A DNA stretch of 64,000 bases from Paraliobacillus ryukyuensis (GTDB taxonomy: Bacteria > Bacillota > Bacilli > Bacillales > Amphibacillaceae): NCBI RefSeq assembly GCF_003315295.1, contig NZ_QNRI01000003.1:124001-188000 (forward strand), in the 5' to 3' direction. Position numbers and translations under genes: made by a program. The notes under the pieces are model-generated. The model made no database searches and was not told where the DNA came from. It saw only the letters and a program-made list of their open reading frames with translations. Shown here one piece after another: positions 18,864-27,869 of the stretch. Each line of letters begins with the position of its first letter. Position 1 is the stretch's first letter.

Positions 18864-18940
18864 TAAAATGAAACGTGGCTTGAGAATGGAGGACAGTATA
18901 TTGGGAAAGCTAACATAAACATTTTCAAGGAGGAACCGTT

Positions 18941-19075
18941 ATGGATAACACACATGATTTTGTCGAAAAAATTCACGACAAGCAAAGAAAAGGGGAAAAG
19001 AATAAAAAGAACCAAGGCTATAGTCGTCCGAGTAATAAACTACCTAGCAAGAAGCATAGTGACAGTAATAGTTAA
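18941..19075 (+). CDS. Small charged protein (DUF4023-like)
   Basis: 44 residues from ATG 18941 with AAGGAGG at 18928-18934. Starts MDNTHDFVEKIHDKQRKGEK and continues with a Lys/Asn-rich tail containing PSNKLPSKKH. The pattern (T-DFVEKLH...KLP-K) resembles DUF4023, tiny Bacillus proteins of unknown function. A clear terminator follows, so it is a real single-gene unit. Confidence 0.65.
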   Translation: MDNTHDFVEKIHDKQRKGEKNKKNQGYSRPSNKLPSKKHSDSNS

Positions 19076-19080
19076 GAGTG

Positions 19081-19111
19081 AAAGGGTGATTTGATTGCAT
19101 CACCCTTTTTT
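19081..19111 (+). terminator. Terminator after the small charged protein
   Basis: Stem AAAGGGTGAT / ATCACCCTTT, 8-nt loop, T run. Confidence 0.85.
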
Positions 19112-19335
19112 AATATAGCATTGATTATCTCATCTTTATAAAATGAATCTCACCTTTAACCAAATCTAATCAGCAGATGGTGTAACTCATACACCCTACA
19201 AATATTCCATTCATGCGTCAACCCTACCTTTATTAGTATCACATTAGCAGAAATATAAATTTAGTTTATAAATGTTCAAAAAATTGTAAAATTTATAACA
19301 CTTTAAATACCGCAGCTTCCATTATACTTGTAAGT

Positions 19336-19354
19336 GATAATGATTTTCATTTTC
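19336..19354. promoter_or_regulatory. Fur box upstream of feoA
   Basis: GATAATGATTTTCATTTTC matches 16 of 19 positions of the Fur consensus GATAATGATAATCATTATC. It lies 58 bp before feoA, just after a TATACT -10-like element. Iron repression of the feo genes is expected. Confidence 0.75.
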
Positions 19355-19411
19355 ATTTTTCCTTTCAATTTTATTATGATTCGCCATTATTTAAGTAAAG
19401 GAGTGGTATAC

Positions 19412-19627
19412 ATGGTATTGACAAAAGCAAAGATAGGGCAAACGTTATATGTAAAACATATAGAGGGTAAAGACAAGATAAAGAAGTTTCTTTTGACACT
19501 AGGTTGCTACGAAGGAGAAAAAATTACGTTGATCTCCATTCTTGCTGGAAATTACGTTGTGAATATTAAGGATAGTAGATACGCCATTGATAAGAATATG
19601 GCAAAAGCAATCGTTGTGGAAGGATAG
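19412..19627 (+). CDS. feoA: Ferrous iron transport protein A
   Basis: 71 residues from ATG 19412 (AAAGGAG, 8-nt spacing); the upstream part of the longer frame runs through the Fur box and is not coding. SH3-like FeoA fold: KIGQTLYVKHIEG, then LLTLGCYEGEKITLI and YAIDKNMAKAIVVE. A cytosolic partner of FeoB, which follows after ~113 bp. Confidence 0.85.
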   Translation: MVLTKAKIGQTLYVKHIEGKDKIKKFLLTLGCYEGEKITLISILAGNYVVNIKDSRYAIDKNMAKAIVVEG

Positions 19628-19650
19628 AAAAAATTTCTTGTCATTACGCT

Positions 19651-19699
19651 TGCTACATTAACTACCTCTTGATTTCCACTCAATGATGTAGCACATTTT
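19651..19699 (+). terminator. Hairpin between feoA and feoB
   Basis: Stem TGCTACAT (19651-19658) / ATGTAGCA (19686-19693) followed by a run of T residues. Probably a partial terminator tuning feoB relative to feoA. Confidence 0.5.
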
Positions 19700-19740
19700 T
19701 CAATAAATTATGCTCAATAACTCACAAGGAGGGGTGTCGC

Positions 19741-21687
19741 TTGAAAATACCCTTAACTGGTAATCCAAATGCAGGAAAAACCACCGTGTTCAATACCCTT
19801 ACTGGACAAACTGCAAGTGTAGGAAACTGGTCTGGCGTGACCGTAGCGGAAAGGGTAGGTACGTTACGAAAAAAATATCACGGAACAGATCATGATGTAA
19901 CCATCGTTGATCTACCTGGCGCATATTCGTTATCTCCGTATTCAGGTGAAGAAAAGATAACTAGAGATTATATTCTAGATGAATCACCAGATGTGATTAT
20001 CAACATCGTTGATGGCGCAAATTTGGAACGGAGCCTTTTCTTTGCCACACAGCTATTAGAACTTCATGTTCCTGTTGTGATAGCGATTAATAAAAGTGAC
20101 ATGGTGAAACGCAGAAAAAATACTATTGACCTAACTACATTAAGTAAGGTATTAAACAGTAGGGTTGTGCTCCTAACGGCCACTGCTCAAATGGGAATTC
20201 AAGCCTTAATGACCGAGGCGATTGCATTAGGTACAGCAAAAGAGCCACTTACAGCTCCGCAATTAACGGAAACACACACAGATACAACTCGCCAAATATT
20301 TGTGGATGACATCATTCGCCAATCCCTCGTTAAAGAGACAGCATCCAGCCAAGTAACATTATCAGACAACATCGATCGATGGATTGCACATAAATGGTTA
20401 GGGGTACCCATTTTCTTGCTCATCATGTGGCTCATCTTTTGGTTTTCGATTGAGGGGCTTGGTGGATATGTATCAGCCTACTTTAATGATGTGCTTTTTG
20501 GTGAAATGGTTCCCCATACGGCAAATCGTCTCTTAGAAAGCTTAGGGGTACACCCTACCTTACAAGCAGTTATCGTAGATGGAGCCATTGGTGGCGTTGG
20601 AGCCGTTATCGGATTCTTGCCACTGATCATGTTATTGTTTTTCTGTTTATCTCTCCTGGAAGACTGTGGATATATGGCCAGAGTAGCCGTAGTAATGGAC
20701 CGTTTTTTCAAGAAAATTGGTCTATCCGGTAAATCGATTATTCCCATGATTGTTGGGTCTGGCTGCTCCATTCCTGGGGTAATGGCAACAAGAACCATTG
20801 AAGATATTAATGAACGAAGAATGACAACAATTCTTACGCCATTCATTCCATGTGGTGCTAAATTACCAATCATTGCACTATTTGCATCTGTCTTTTTCCC
20901 TGGGAGCACATGGGTTGCCCCAAGCGTTTATATGCTAGCCATTTTAATGATTATTCTAGGTGGCCTTTTATTAAAGAAAATCTTTGTTTGGGAAGCTACT
21001 TCTCCTTTTATCATGGAACTCCCTGCATACAAGGTGCCCAGCTTGCGTCATGCAACGACACAGATGTTGGTTAAGGCAAAAGCTTTTATCTATAAAGCGA
21101 CTACGATTATTCTAGTTTGCAATACACTCGTTTGGTTCACACAAGGGTATAGCTGGCGCTTAACGCCCGTAGAAGATCAATCGCTAAGTATGTTAGCTGG
21201 GATAGGGACAGTTGTCTCCCCTATTTTAATTCCATTGGGATTTGTAGGTTGGCAATTAGCGGCGGCAGCAATTACTGGATTTATTGCAAAAGAAAACGTA
21301 GTGGCGACTTTCGCTGTCTTAGTATCCGCTGGTTCAACACAGGCTTTACATTTACCTGGCGGCGCTCTAAACCAACTGTTCACACCCGTAACAGCTTTCG
21401 CGTTCCTAGCGTTTAATCTTTTCACCCCACCATGCTTTGCGGCAATTGGTGCGATGAATGCCGAAATGGAATCTCGAAGCTGGTTGTGGAAAGGATTAGC
21501 TTTTCAGTTAGGTATCGGATATATGTTAGCTTTGGTAATCACCCAGGTTGGCACATTGCTTATCTACGGCAAACCAGCTCCCGGGTTTATACCAGCTATT
21601 GCAATTACGATATTTGCAATCGCACTCGTACTAGCCACCATACAAAAAGCAGATAATCAGCGGAATGTAATAGAAAATGCCATGTAA
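19741..21687 (+). CDS. feoB: Ferrous iron transporter FeoB
   Basis: 648 residues from TTG 19741 behind AAGGAGGGG. The N-terminal G domain has the P-loop GNPNAGKT, switch region NWSGVTVAERVG, DLPGAYSLSPYS and NKSD. Two Gate domains with about ten membrane spans follow, including the IGLSGKSIIPMIVGSGCSIP region. It imports Fe2+. The start lies very close to the P-loop, as is normal for FeoB. Operon with feoA and the Cys-rich partner downstream. Confidence 0.95.
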   Translation: MKIPLTGNPNAGKTTVFNTLTGQTASVGNWSGVTVAERVGTLRKKYHGTDHDVTIVDLPGAYSLSPYSGEEKITRDYILDESPDVIINIVDGANLERSLFFATQLLELHVPVVIAINKSDMVKRRKNTIDLTTLSKVLNSRVVLLTATAQMGIQALMTEAIALGTAKEPLTAPQLTETHTDTTRQIFVDDIIRQSLVKETASSQVTLSDNIDRWIAHKWLGVPIFLLIMWLIFWFSIEGLGGYVSAYFNDVLFGEMVPHTANRLLESLGVHPTLQAVIVDGAIGGVGAVIGFLPLIMLLFFCLSLLEDCGYMARVAVVMDRFFKKIGLSGKSIIPMIVGSGCSIPGVMATRTIEDINERRMTTILTPFIPCGAKLPIIALFASVFFPGSTWVAPSVYMLAILMIILGGLLLKKIFVWEATSPFIMELPAYKVPSLRHATTQMLVKAKAFIYKATTIILVCNTLVWFTQGYSWRLTPVEDQSLSMLAGIGTVVSPILIPLGFVGWQLAAAAITGFIAKENVVATFAVLVSAGSTQALHLPGGALNQLFTPVTAFAFLAFNLFTPPCFAAIGAMNAEMESRSWLWKGLAFQLGIGYMLALVITQVGTLLIYGKPAPGFIPAIAITIFAIALVLATIQKADNQRNVIENAM

Positions 21688-21794
21688 TAGCAGACACGTT
21701 CATAAGCTAGGATCGGCGTATTTTCATTTCACGTTAACACGTACTTATTGCAAGTGGAAGTGCGTGTAAAACTCCATAGGAGAGGATGATACAA

Positions 21795-21932
21795 ATGGTA
21801 ATTAATATTGTAATTGGTTCCGTGTTAGTAGGGTATATTGTGTGGACACTTTATCGTTTTTTCAAAAAAAGTGCACAAGGAAAATGTGCAGGTTGTGCCA
21901 TTAAGGATTCCTGTAAAGCAAAATGTGATTAA
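21795..21932 (+). CDS. FeoB-associated Cys-rich membrane protein
   Basis: 45 residues: one N-terminal membrane span (VINIVIGSVLVGYIVWTLY) then KKSAQGKCAGCAIKDSCKAK. The CxxC-x5-C-x3-C cluster after a single span is the signature of the FeoB-associated Cys-rich family, found next to feoB in Firmicutes and thought to assist iron transfer. Located 107 nt after feoB with an adequate ribosome site (AGGAGAGGATGAT). Confidence 0.85.
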   Translation: MVINIVIGSVLVGYIVWTLYRFFKKSAQGKCAGCAIKDSCKAKCD

Positions 21933-22048
21933 ACCGAGAACTGGACAAATTCCAATTTGGATAGATTCTTCCATTGTACTAAATTATTTTGATCTATTTT
22001 ATAGCATTGTTCATAAGCCATCTTATTCTTTTCCATACATTTTTAAAG

Positions 22049-22074
22049 TAGACCCCATGACATGGTGGGGTCTA
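22049..22074. terminator. Hairpin between feo and malL
   Basis: Stem TAGACCCCA / TGGGGTCTA with an 8-nt loop between convergent transcription units. T runs are weak. The rest of the 332-bp gap shows nothing clear. Confidence 0.55.
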
Positions 22075-22264
22075 TTGTCATCAAGCAAGAATAATTAAAC
22101 AGCTCTACCTATTCAATATCGTAAAACATAAAGATGTGACGCGTTCTTTATCAACAGGTGAAAAATGACCAAACCATAAATCTTCCATTACCGTCACGCT
22201 GTTGCTCCTTTGCTTATCAACGTTTTATCTATCTGAAGATACTGTTTTCATCCCCTATATGCCT

Positions 22265-23947
22265 TTATTTCAGCAGATAGACTCTAGCCTCATAAGGTTT
22301 TAGCTTGATGGTGTGAATATCCTCTTCTTCATCTGTTAAATAGTTAGCTATCATTAGTTGCTTTTGATTACACCGAATATGTGCGGGTAGACGGAATACG
22401 GGTCTTTTGTCTGTGAAATTACAAACGACTAAAAGCTTCTCCTGCTCCCAGCTTCTAGTATAAGCATAAATTTGCTCATCATCCTCCAAAAGCAATTCGT
22501 ATTCACCATATACTATAATCGGGTTTTCCTTTCGCAATTGGATTAGCTTTTTATAGTAATAAAAGATCGAATCAGGATCTTGCAATACTTTTTCTGCATT
22601 GATTTCCTTGTAGTTTTCATTCACCTTGATCCATGGTTCCCCAGTAGTAAAACCGCCATGCACCTCATTTGTCCACTGCATTGGCGTCCGAGCATTATCA
22701 CGGCTTCGTTGATGGATCCCTTTCATCATTTCATCATGACTTACCAATGATTCGTTCACCAAATCCTCATATGCCTGTAATGTTTCAATGTCGCGATAAT
22801 CTGTAATGGAATCAAACGCAACATTTGTCATCCCTATTTCTTCCCCTTGATAAATATAAGGTGTTCCTTTTAACATATGCAGGCACGTTGCTAACATCTT
22901 CCCTGACAGCACTCTATACGCTTCGCAATCATTTCCGAAACGAGAGATTGCTCTTGGTTGATCATGATTGCTCCAATATAAACTGTTCCACCCCTCTTCC
23001 TTTAAACCCTCTTGCCATTTAGAGAAGATTTTTTTTAATGTTGTTAGCTTCCACTGTTTTGGCGTCCACTTTCCCAATTCACCGTTTCCAATATCCACAT
23101 GTTCAAAATGAAAAACCATATTCAATTCCTCACGCGTGTTTCCTGTATATAATCTAGCATCTTCCACTGTGGCTCCAGGCATCTCCCCAACAGTAATCGT
23201 GTCGTAGTTCGCTAATACTTCTCGGTTCATCTCCTGTAAAAATTCATGAATACGAGGACCATTCATATAATATGGACTTCCATCCCCATAACCTGTGGCG
23301 TTTATTTCCCCATCTGGATAGCGCTCGTCTTTGGAAATAAAGTTAATGACATCCATGCGGAATCCATTCACACCTTTATCTAACCAGTATGTCATCATCT
23401 CATACACTTCTTTTCTTAACCGCGGATTCTCCCAGTTTAAATCTGGCTGCTTTTTACTAAAGATATGTAGATAATATTCCTCTGTTGTTTCATCATATTG
23501 CCACGCACTCCCTCCAAAGGCAGCTCCCCAATTCGTTGGAGGCTTTTCATCTTTCCCTTTTTTCCAAATATAATAGTCACGATATGGATTATCTTTAGAA
23601 GCGCGCGCTTCCACAAACCACTGATGTTCATCCGATGTATGGTTAATCACTAAGTCCATCATTATTTTCAGTCCACGTTTGTGCGCTTCTGCTAGCATTT
23701 CATCGAAATCTTCCATCGTACCGAAATCTTCCATGATTGCTTGGTAATCACTAATATCATAGCCATTATCATCATTAGGTGATTGATAGACTGGAGATAG
23801 CCAAATCACATCAATCCCTAAGTCTTTTAAGTAATCTAATTTTTGCGTAATTCCTCTTAGATCTCCAATCCCATCCCCATTACTATCATGAAAACTTCTA
23901 GGATAGATTTGATAAACAACACTTTCTTTCCACCAATTATTCATCAT
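22265..23947 (-). CDS. malL: Oligo-1,6-glucosidase-type alpha-glucosidase (GH13_31)
   Basis: 560 residues, the family length. Catalytic residues align without gaps to the B. cereus oligo-1,6-glucosidase numbering: nucleophile Asp199 in GFRMDVIN, acid/base Glu255 in TVGEMPG, Asp329 in NHDQPR. The residue after the nucleophile is Val200, the residue associated with alpha-1,6 cleavage. Cytoplasmic (no signal peptide). Splits isomaltose-type linkages of imported dextrins. Last gene of the leftward mal unit, 83 nt after its paralog; AGGGAAATT precedes ATG 23947. Confidence 0.92.
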   Translation of the reverse strand: MMNNWWKESVVYQIYPRSFHDSNGDGIGDLRGITQKLDYLKDLGIDVIWLSPVYQSPNDDNGYDISDYQAIMEDFGTMEDFDEMLAEAHKRGLKIMMDLVINHTSDEHQWFVEARASKDNPYRDYYIWKKGKDEKPPTNWGAAFGGSAWQYDETTEEYYLHIFSKKQPDLNWENPRLRKEVYEMMTYWLDKGVNGFRMDVINFISKDERYPDGEINATGYGDGSPYYMNGPRIHEFLQEMNREVLANYDTITVGEMPGATVEDARLYTGNTREELNMVFHFEHVDIGNGELGKWTPKQWKLTTLKKIFSKWQEGLKEEGWNSLYWSNHDQPRAISRFGNDCEAYRVLSGKMLATCLHMLKGTPYIYQGEEIGMTNVAFDSITDYRDIETLQAYEDLVNESLVSHDEMMKGIHQRSRDNARTPMQWTNEVHGGFTTGEPWIKVNENYKEINAEKVLQDPDSIFYYYKKLIQLRKENPIIVYGEYELLLEDDEQIYAYTRSWEQEKLLVVCNFTDKRPVFRLPAHIRCNQKQLMIANYLTDEEEDIHTIKLKPYEARVYLLK

Positions 23948-24030
23948 AATTTCCCTCCTTCAAAGTATTATGAAAAAAGTGGAATCTATTACACATAAGA
24001 TTCCACCCCTTTTTCTCTCAAGCTAATAAT

Positions 24031-25701
24031 CTAATCCAAAATATATACTCTTGCCTCATACGGCCTTAAGATCATGTTGTCAACAGTATCGGTCTTACTA
24101 ACTTCATAATTTGCTATTATTAATCTTGGTGTATGCTCTTCTAAACACTTAGATAGCTTAACTACTGCTTCTTCCCCATATAAATTAGTTATGATTAAAG
24201 CTTTTTTGTTATTTAATGTTCGTGTGTAAGCATAAATCTGATCATGGTCTGCTAAGATTAAATCATACGTGCCATAAATAAGTAGCTCTTCTTCTTTTCG
24301 TAATCTAATTAATTGCTTATAATAAGCGTAAATAGAATTTGGGTCTTCTATCTGATCAGCAACATTTATGCTTTGATAGTTAGGATTTACTTTTAGCCAT
24401 GGCGTTCCCTCTGAAAATCCTGCATTTTTTTGATTATTCCACTGCATTGGTGTTCTAGAATTATCTCGACCATTTTTCCATATCTGTTTCATGATCGCTT
24501 CATGAGACTTCCCTTCTTCTCTTTCATTACGGTACATATTCTTAATAGCAATATCATTATAATCATGAATGGAATTAAATTGAACATTTGTCATGCCGAT
24601 CTCTTGTCCTTGATAAATAAAAGGTGTGCCTTGCATTAAAAAATATAAGGTTGCCAGACTCTTCGCAGACTTCTCCCAAAGTTCTTCATCATTTCCCCAA
24701 GTAGAAACCGAACGAGGCTGGTCATGGTTCTCTAAGAAAAGTGCATTCCACCCCATTCCTTCTAACCCTTTTTGCCATTTTGATAACGTTTCTTTCAGTG
24801 CCTTCAGATCAAGACCACCATCACTACTTTTCCCCCATAAGCCTAAATGGTCAAATTGAAAAATCATGTTAAATTTTCCATTTTTTTCACCAACCCACTC
24901 ATCTGCCTGTTCAACGGAAACGCCATTCGCTTCCCCCACTGTCATAATGTCGTATTGATCAAATGTTCTTTCCTTTAATTCCTCTAGAAACACTTGAATC
25001 CCATCACGATTCATATGTCCCTCGAAAGACGGCACATATTTTTTATTTTCGGGATTTGGTGAATCAGGAAAACCAGGGACCTTTTTTATATGAGAAATGG
25101 CGTCAACACGGAAGCCGTCAATTCCTTTATCTAGCCACCAATTAACCATTTCATACAAATCGTTACGCACCTTTTCATTTTCCCAATTTAGATCCGGCTG
25201 TTTACGGGAGAAGACATGCATATAATATTCCTTCGTGATTTCATCATATTCCCAAGCAGATCCGCCAAAGATCGATTCCCAATTATTTGGTTCTTTGCCA
25301 TACTTCGTACCAGGATGCCAAATATAATAATCTCGATACGGATTGTCGATAGAAGAACGGGATTCAATAAACCAAGGATGTTCATCAGAGGTATGATTAA
25401 TTACAAGATCCATAATTAACCTCATTCCACGTTGATGAACACTAGCTAATAGTTCGTCAAAATCACGCATCGTGCCAAAGTCAGCCATGATAGCTTTATA
25501 ATCACTAATATCGTACCCATTATCGTCATTCGGAGATTGGTAAATTGGACTAATCCAGATTACATCAATTCCGAGTTCTTTTATATAATCTAACTTTGAA
25601 ATAATCCCTTGAATATCACCAATTCCATCGCCATTTGAATCCATAAAACTACGTGGATAAATTTGATAAGCAACAGCTTCTTTCCACCATTTCTTATTCA
25701 T
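24031..25701 (-). CDS. Alpha-glucosidase paralog (GH13_31)
   Basis: 556 residues, a tandem paralog of the downstream gene (shared WWKEAVAYQIYPRSF start and NHTSDEHPWF). Nucleophile Asp200 in GFRVDAISHI, acid/base Glu257 in TVGEANG, Asp327 in NHDQPR. Here Ala follows the nucleophile where the paralog has Val, a position that separates alpha-1,4- from alpha-1,6-preferring enzymes in this subfamily. The two likely have complementary specificity. Cytoplasmic. A MalR-type operator lies upstream at 25806. Confidence 0.9.
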   Translation of the reverse strand: MNKKWWKEAVAYQIYPRSFMDSNGDGIGDIQGIISKLDYIKELGIDVIWISPIYQSPNDDNGYDISDYKAIMADFGTMRDFDELLASVHQRGMRLIMDLVINHTSDEHPWFIESRSSIDNPYRDYYIWHPGTKYGKEPNNWESIFGGSAWEYDEITKEYYMHVFSRKQPDLNWENEKVRNDLYEMVNWWLDKGIDGFRVDAISHIKKVPGFPDSPNPENKKYVPSFEGHMNRDGIQVFLEELKERTFDQYDIMTVGEANGVSVEQADEWVGEKNGKFNMIFQFDHLGLWGKSSDGGLDLKALKETLSKWQKGLEGMGWNALFLENHDQPRSVSTWGNDEELWEKSAKSLATLYFLMQGTPFIYQGQEIGMTNVQFNSIHDYNDIAIKNMYRNEREEGKSHEAIMKQIWKNGRDNSRTPMQWNNQKNAGFSEGTPWLKVNPNYQSINVADQIEDPNSIYAYYKQLIRLRKEEELLIYGTYDLILADHDQIYAYTRTLNNKKALIITNLYGEEAVVKLSKCLEEHTPRLIIANYEVSKTDTVDNMILRPYEARVYILD

Positions 25702-25805
25702 CTAGCTTCCTCCTCGTTGTTTGTTCCTTGCTATGACTAGTTCTCATTCATTAAGTGAAGTTGCACAATCAGGATGCATATTAATACGTAAAAACAAAAC
25801 CATCA

Positions 25806-25821
25806 GTGCAACCGATTGCGC
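25806..25821. promoter_or_regulatory. MalR-type operator upstream of the glucosidase genes
   Basis: GTGCAACCGATTGCGC, nearly the same as the malE operator GTGCAATCGTTTGCAC at 30671. It lies between malR and the first glucosidase gene, so the glucosidases may have their own MalR-controlled promoter. Confidence 0.6.
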
Positions 25822-25889
25822 AATCAGCAATTCTTATTACCTTTCGATCTTTAGCAGGTAATAAGAAAATTATTATTTATTAAAAATAG

Positions 25890-26918
25890 TTACTTCCCAT
25901 CTATTTCTTTCGTTGACTGACGATACTTTATCTTATACGGAACAATAATTCGTTTTGAAGGTTCATCTTTCTTTTTCACTTTTTCAATCAGACATTTGAA
26001 TGCATGGACACCAAGTAAATAAATCTGTATATCGACCGTTGTTAACGGCGGTCTGGTAATTTCAGACAAATAAACATTGTTAAAGCTTGCGATTGAAATA
26101 TCGCCAGGTACACGAAAACCCAACTCTTCTAACATATTAATTACACCAAGACTAACCAAGTCATCAGCAATTACTAAACCTGTTGGAGGTTGGTCTAAAG
26201 AAAATAATTTTTCAACGGCCTTATGACCACCAGACTCTAGAAATTCCGTTTGAACTTTGTATTCTTCACGATTAGGTAAATCCGCTGCTTCTAAAGCCGA
26301 CTCATATCCTTGCAATCGATCGACGGTTACTACACGCTCGGTAGATCCACCAATAAAAGCAATATATTGATGTCCGAGATCAATTAGATGCTGCGTAATT
26401 TCCCTACTAGCCTTGACATTATCATTATCTACATACGTAATTTGATTCTCTTCACTATAAGGCTTACCCACGACTACAAAAGGGAAATTTTTTTCAAACA
26501 AAAAATCCATCACGACATCATTGGCGCGGGAATACAATAGGATAATCCCGTCTACTCTATTACCAAACACCATTCGTTTCACTTCTTCAAATTGCTCTTC
26601 TTCTGTACTACCAGTTGACACATACAAGGAGTACTCCATCTCATGAGCAACCGAGCCTATCCCTCCTAAAATTTCAGGGAAAAATGGATTTTGTAACGCC
26701 TTATCTGTAGAAGAAGGCATAACTACACCAATCGCTTGGGTAGAACGGATAGCTAAGTTTCTAGCATTCACATTTGGATGATATCCTAAATCTTTCATCG
26801 CTTTTCGCACACGTTTTTTTGTTTCTAAACTGATCCTTTGATTATCTGCAATCACCCTAGAAACGGTGGATGGTGCTACTCCAGCCTTTTTTGCTACATC
26901 TTTAATTGTAACCCTCAT
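25890..26918 (-). CDS. malR: LacI family transcriptional regulator MalR
   Basis: 342 residues from ATG 26918 (AAGGTG just upstream; GTG 26927 also possible). The HTH is TIKDVAKKAGVAPSTVSRVI and the hinge region HPNVNARNLA, followed by a periplasmic-binding-protein-like sensor domain (IGVVMPSS, then GIILLYSR, then FVVVGKP). It lies within the maltodextrin gene cluster, downstream of malG. It probably represses malEFG and the glucosidase genes through the GTGCAA-N4-TTGCAC operators. Confidence 0.88.
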   Translation of the reverse strand: MRVTIKDVAKKAGVAPSTVSRVIADNQRISLETKKRVRKAMKDLGYHPNVNARNLAIRSTQAIGVVMPSSTDKALQNPFFPEILGGIGSVAHEMEYSLYVSTGSTEEEQFEEVKRMVFGNRVDGIILLYSRANDVVMDFLFEKNFPFVVVGKPYSEENQITYVDNDNVKASREITQHLIDLGHQYIAFIGGSTERVVTVDRLQGYESALEAADLPNREEYKVQTEFLESGGHKAVEKLFSLDQPPTGLVIADDLVSLGVINMLEELGFRVPGDISIASFNNVYLSEITRPPLTTVDIQIYLLGVHAFKCLIEKVKKKDEPSKRIIVPYKIKYRQSTKEIDGK

Positions 26919-27029
26919 AAATGACACCTTCCACCAATCTATTCTTCAATATCTTTTCTACAACTCAAAAATACATTTAAAGTATAACAATTCACCCTAT
27001 TATAATCCATTTTGTGCATCTCGGACAGA

Positions 27030-27869
27030 CTACCCTTTTGTCCCACCAGCTGTAAGTCCTGAAATAAGATAGCGTTGCAAATATAGATAGATTGCTGCGA
27101 CCGGTACAGCAATAAGAATCGAACCTGCCGCAAACCGTGTAAAGTTATTAGCAAATTGATCATTAATAAAATTATAGAGTCCTACAGCCAATGTATAATT
27201 TTCTTGACTAGATAAAACAATCGATGGCAATAAGAAATCAAACAACGGCATCATGAAATTAAACAAGGCTACAACAGCTAAGATAGGTTTCGAAAGTGGA
27301 AGCATCACACTCCAGAAAACACGTAGATGTCCAGCACCATCAATTCTAGCCGCCTCATCTAGTTCTCTCGGTACCGTATCAAAATAACCTTTCACTAACC
27401 AAGCATTAAACGGAATTTGCCCACCCAAATAAACAAAAATTAATCCAGTTAGTGTATCGAGCAGCCCAATCATATTTAGGAATATATAGAGGGCAACCAT
27501 TGCCATCATCACCGGAAACATTTGCAATAATAAGAAGACATAGAGCCCATTTTTCCGACCAACAAATTTATATCGTGAAAATGCATAAGCGACCAAGGAA
27601 GTTAAGACGACACTCCCAAAAGCAACCGATATCGAGACAATCATCGAATTTTTATACCATATTAAATAGTCACTCTGCTCACTAAATAGCCATTTGTAAT
27701 GCTCAAAGGAAAAATTTTTCGGTATTAAAGAAGAAGAATATAAGCTATTCCCTTGATTTAATGACATACCAACTGTCCAAACCAATGGGTAAAAAATAAT
27801 GATAGATACAAGGATGATAATCAAGTACATAAAGGTTTGTTCTACAATTGATTTTTGTTTCTTGTTCAT
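27030..27869 (-). CDS. malG: Maltodextrin ABC transporter permease MalG
   Basis: 279 residues, six membrane spans. The EAA loop for ATPase contact is ELDEAARIDGAGHLRVFWSV, followed by MLPLSKPIL. It is typical of MalG/MdxG carbohydrate permeases. The start codon overlaps the malF stop by 1 nt (TAATG), so translation is coupled. The ATPase (MsmX-type) is not encoded in this cluster, as is common in Bacillaceae where one ATPase serves several importers. Confidence 0.92.
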   Translation of the reverse strand: MNKKQKSIVEQTFMYLIIILVSIIIFYPLVWTVGMSLNQGNSLYSSSLIPKNFSFEHYKWLFSEQSDYLIWYKNSMIVSISVAFGSVVLTSLVAYAFSRYKFVGRKNGLYVFLLLQMFPVMMAMVALYIFLNMIGLLDTLTGLIFVYLGGQIPFNAWLVKGYFDTVPRELDEAARIDGAGHLRVFWSVMLPLSKPILAVVALFNFMMPLFDFLLPSIVLSSQENYTLAVGLYNFINDQFANNFTRFAAGSILIAVPVAAIYLYLQRYLISGLTAGGTKG

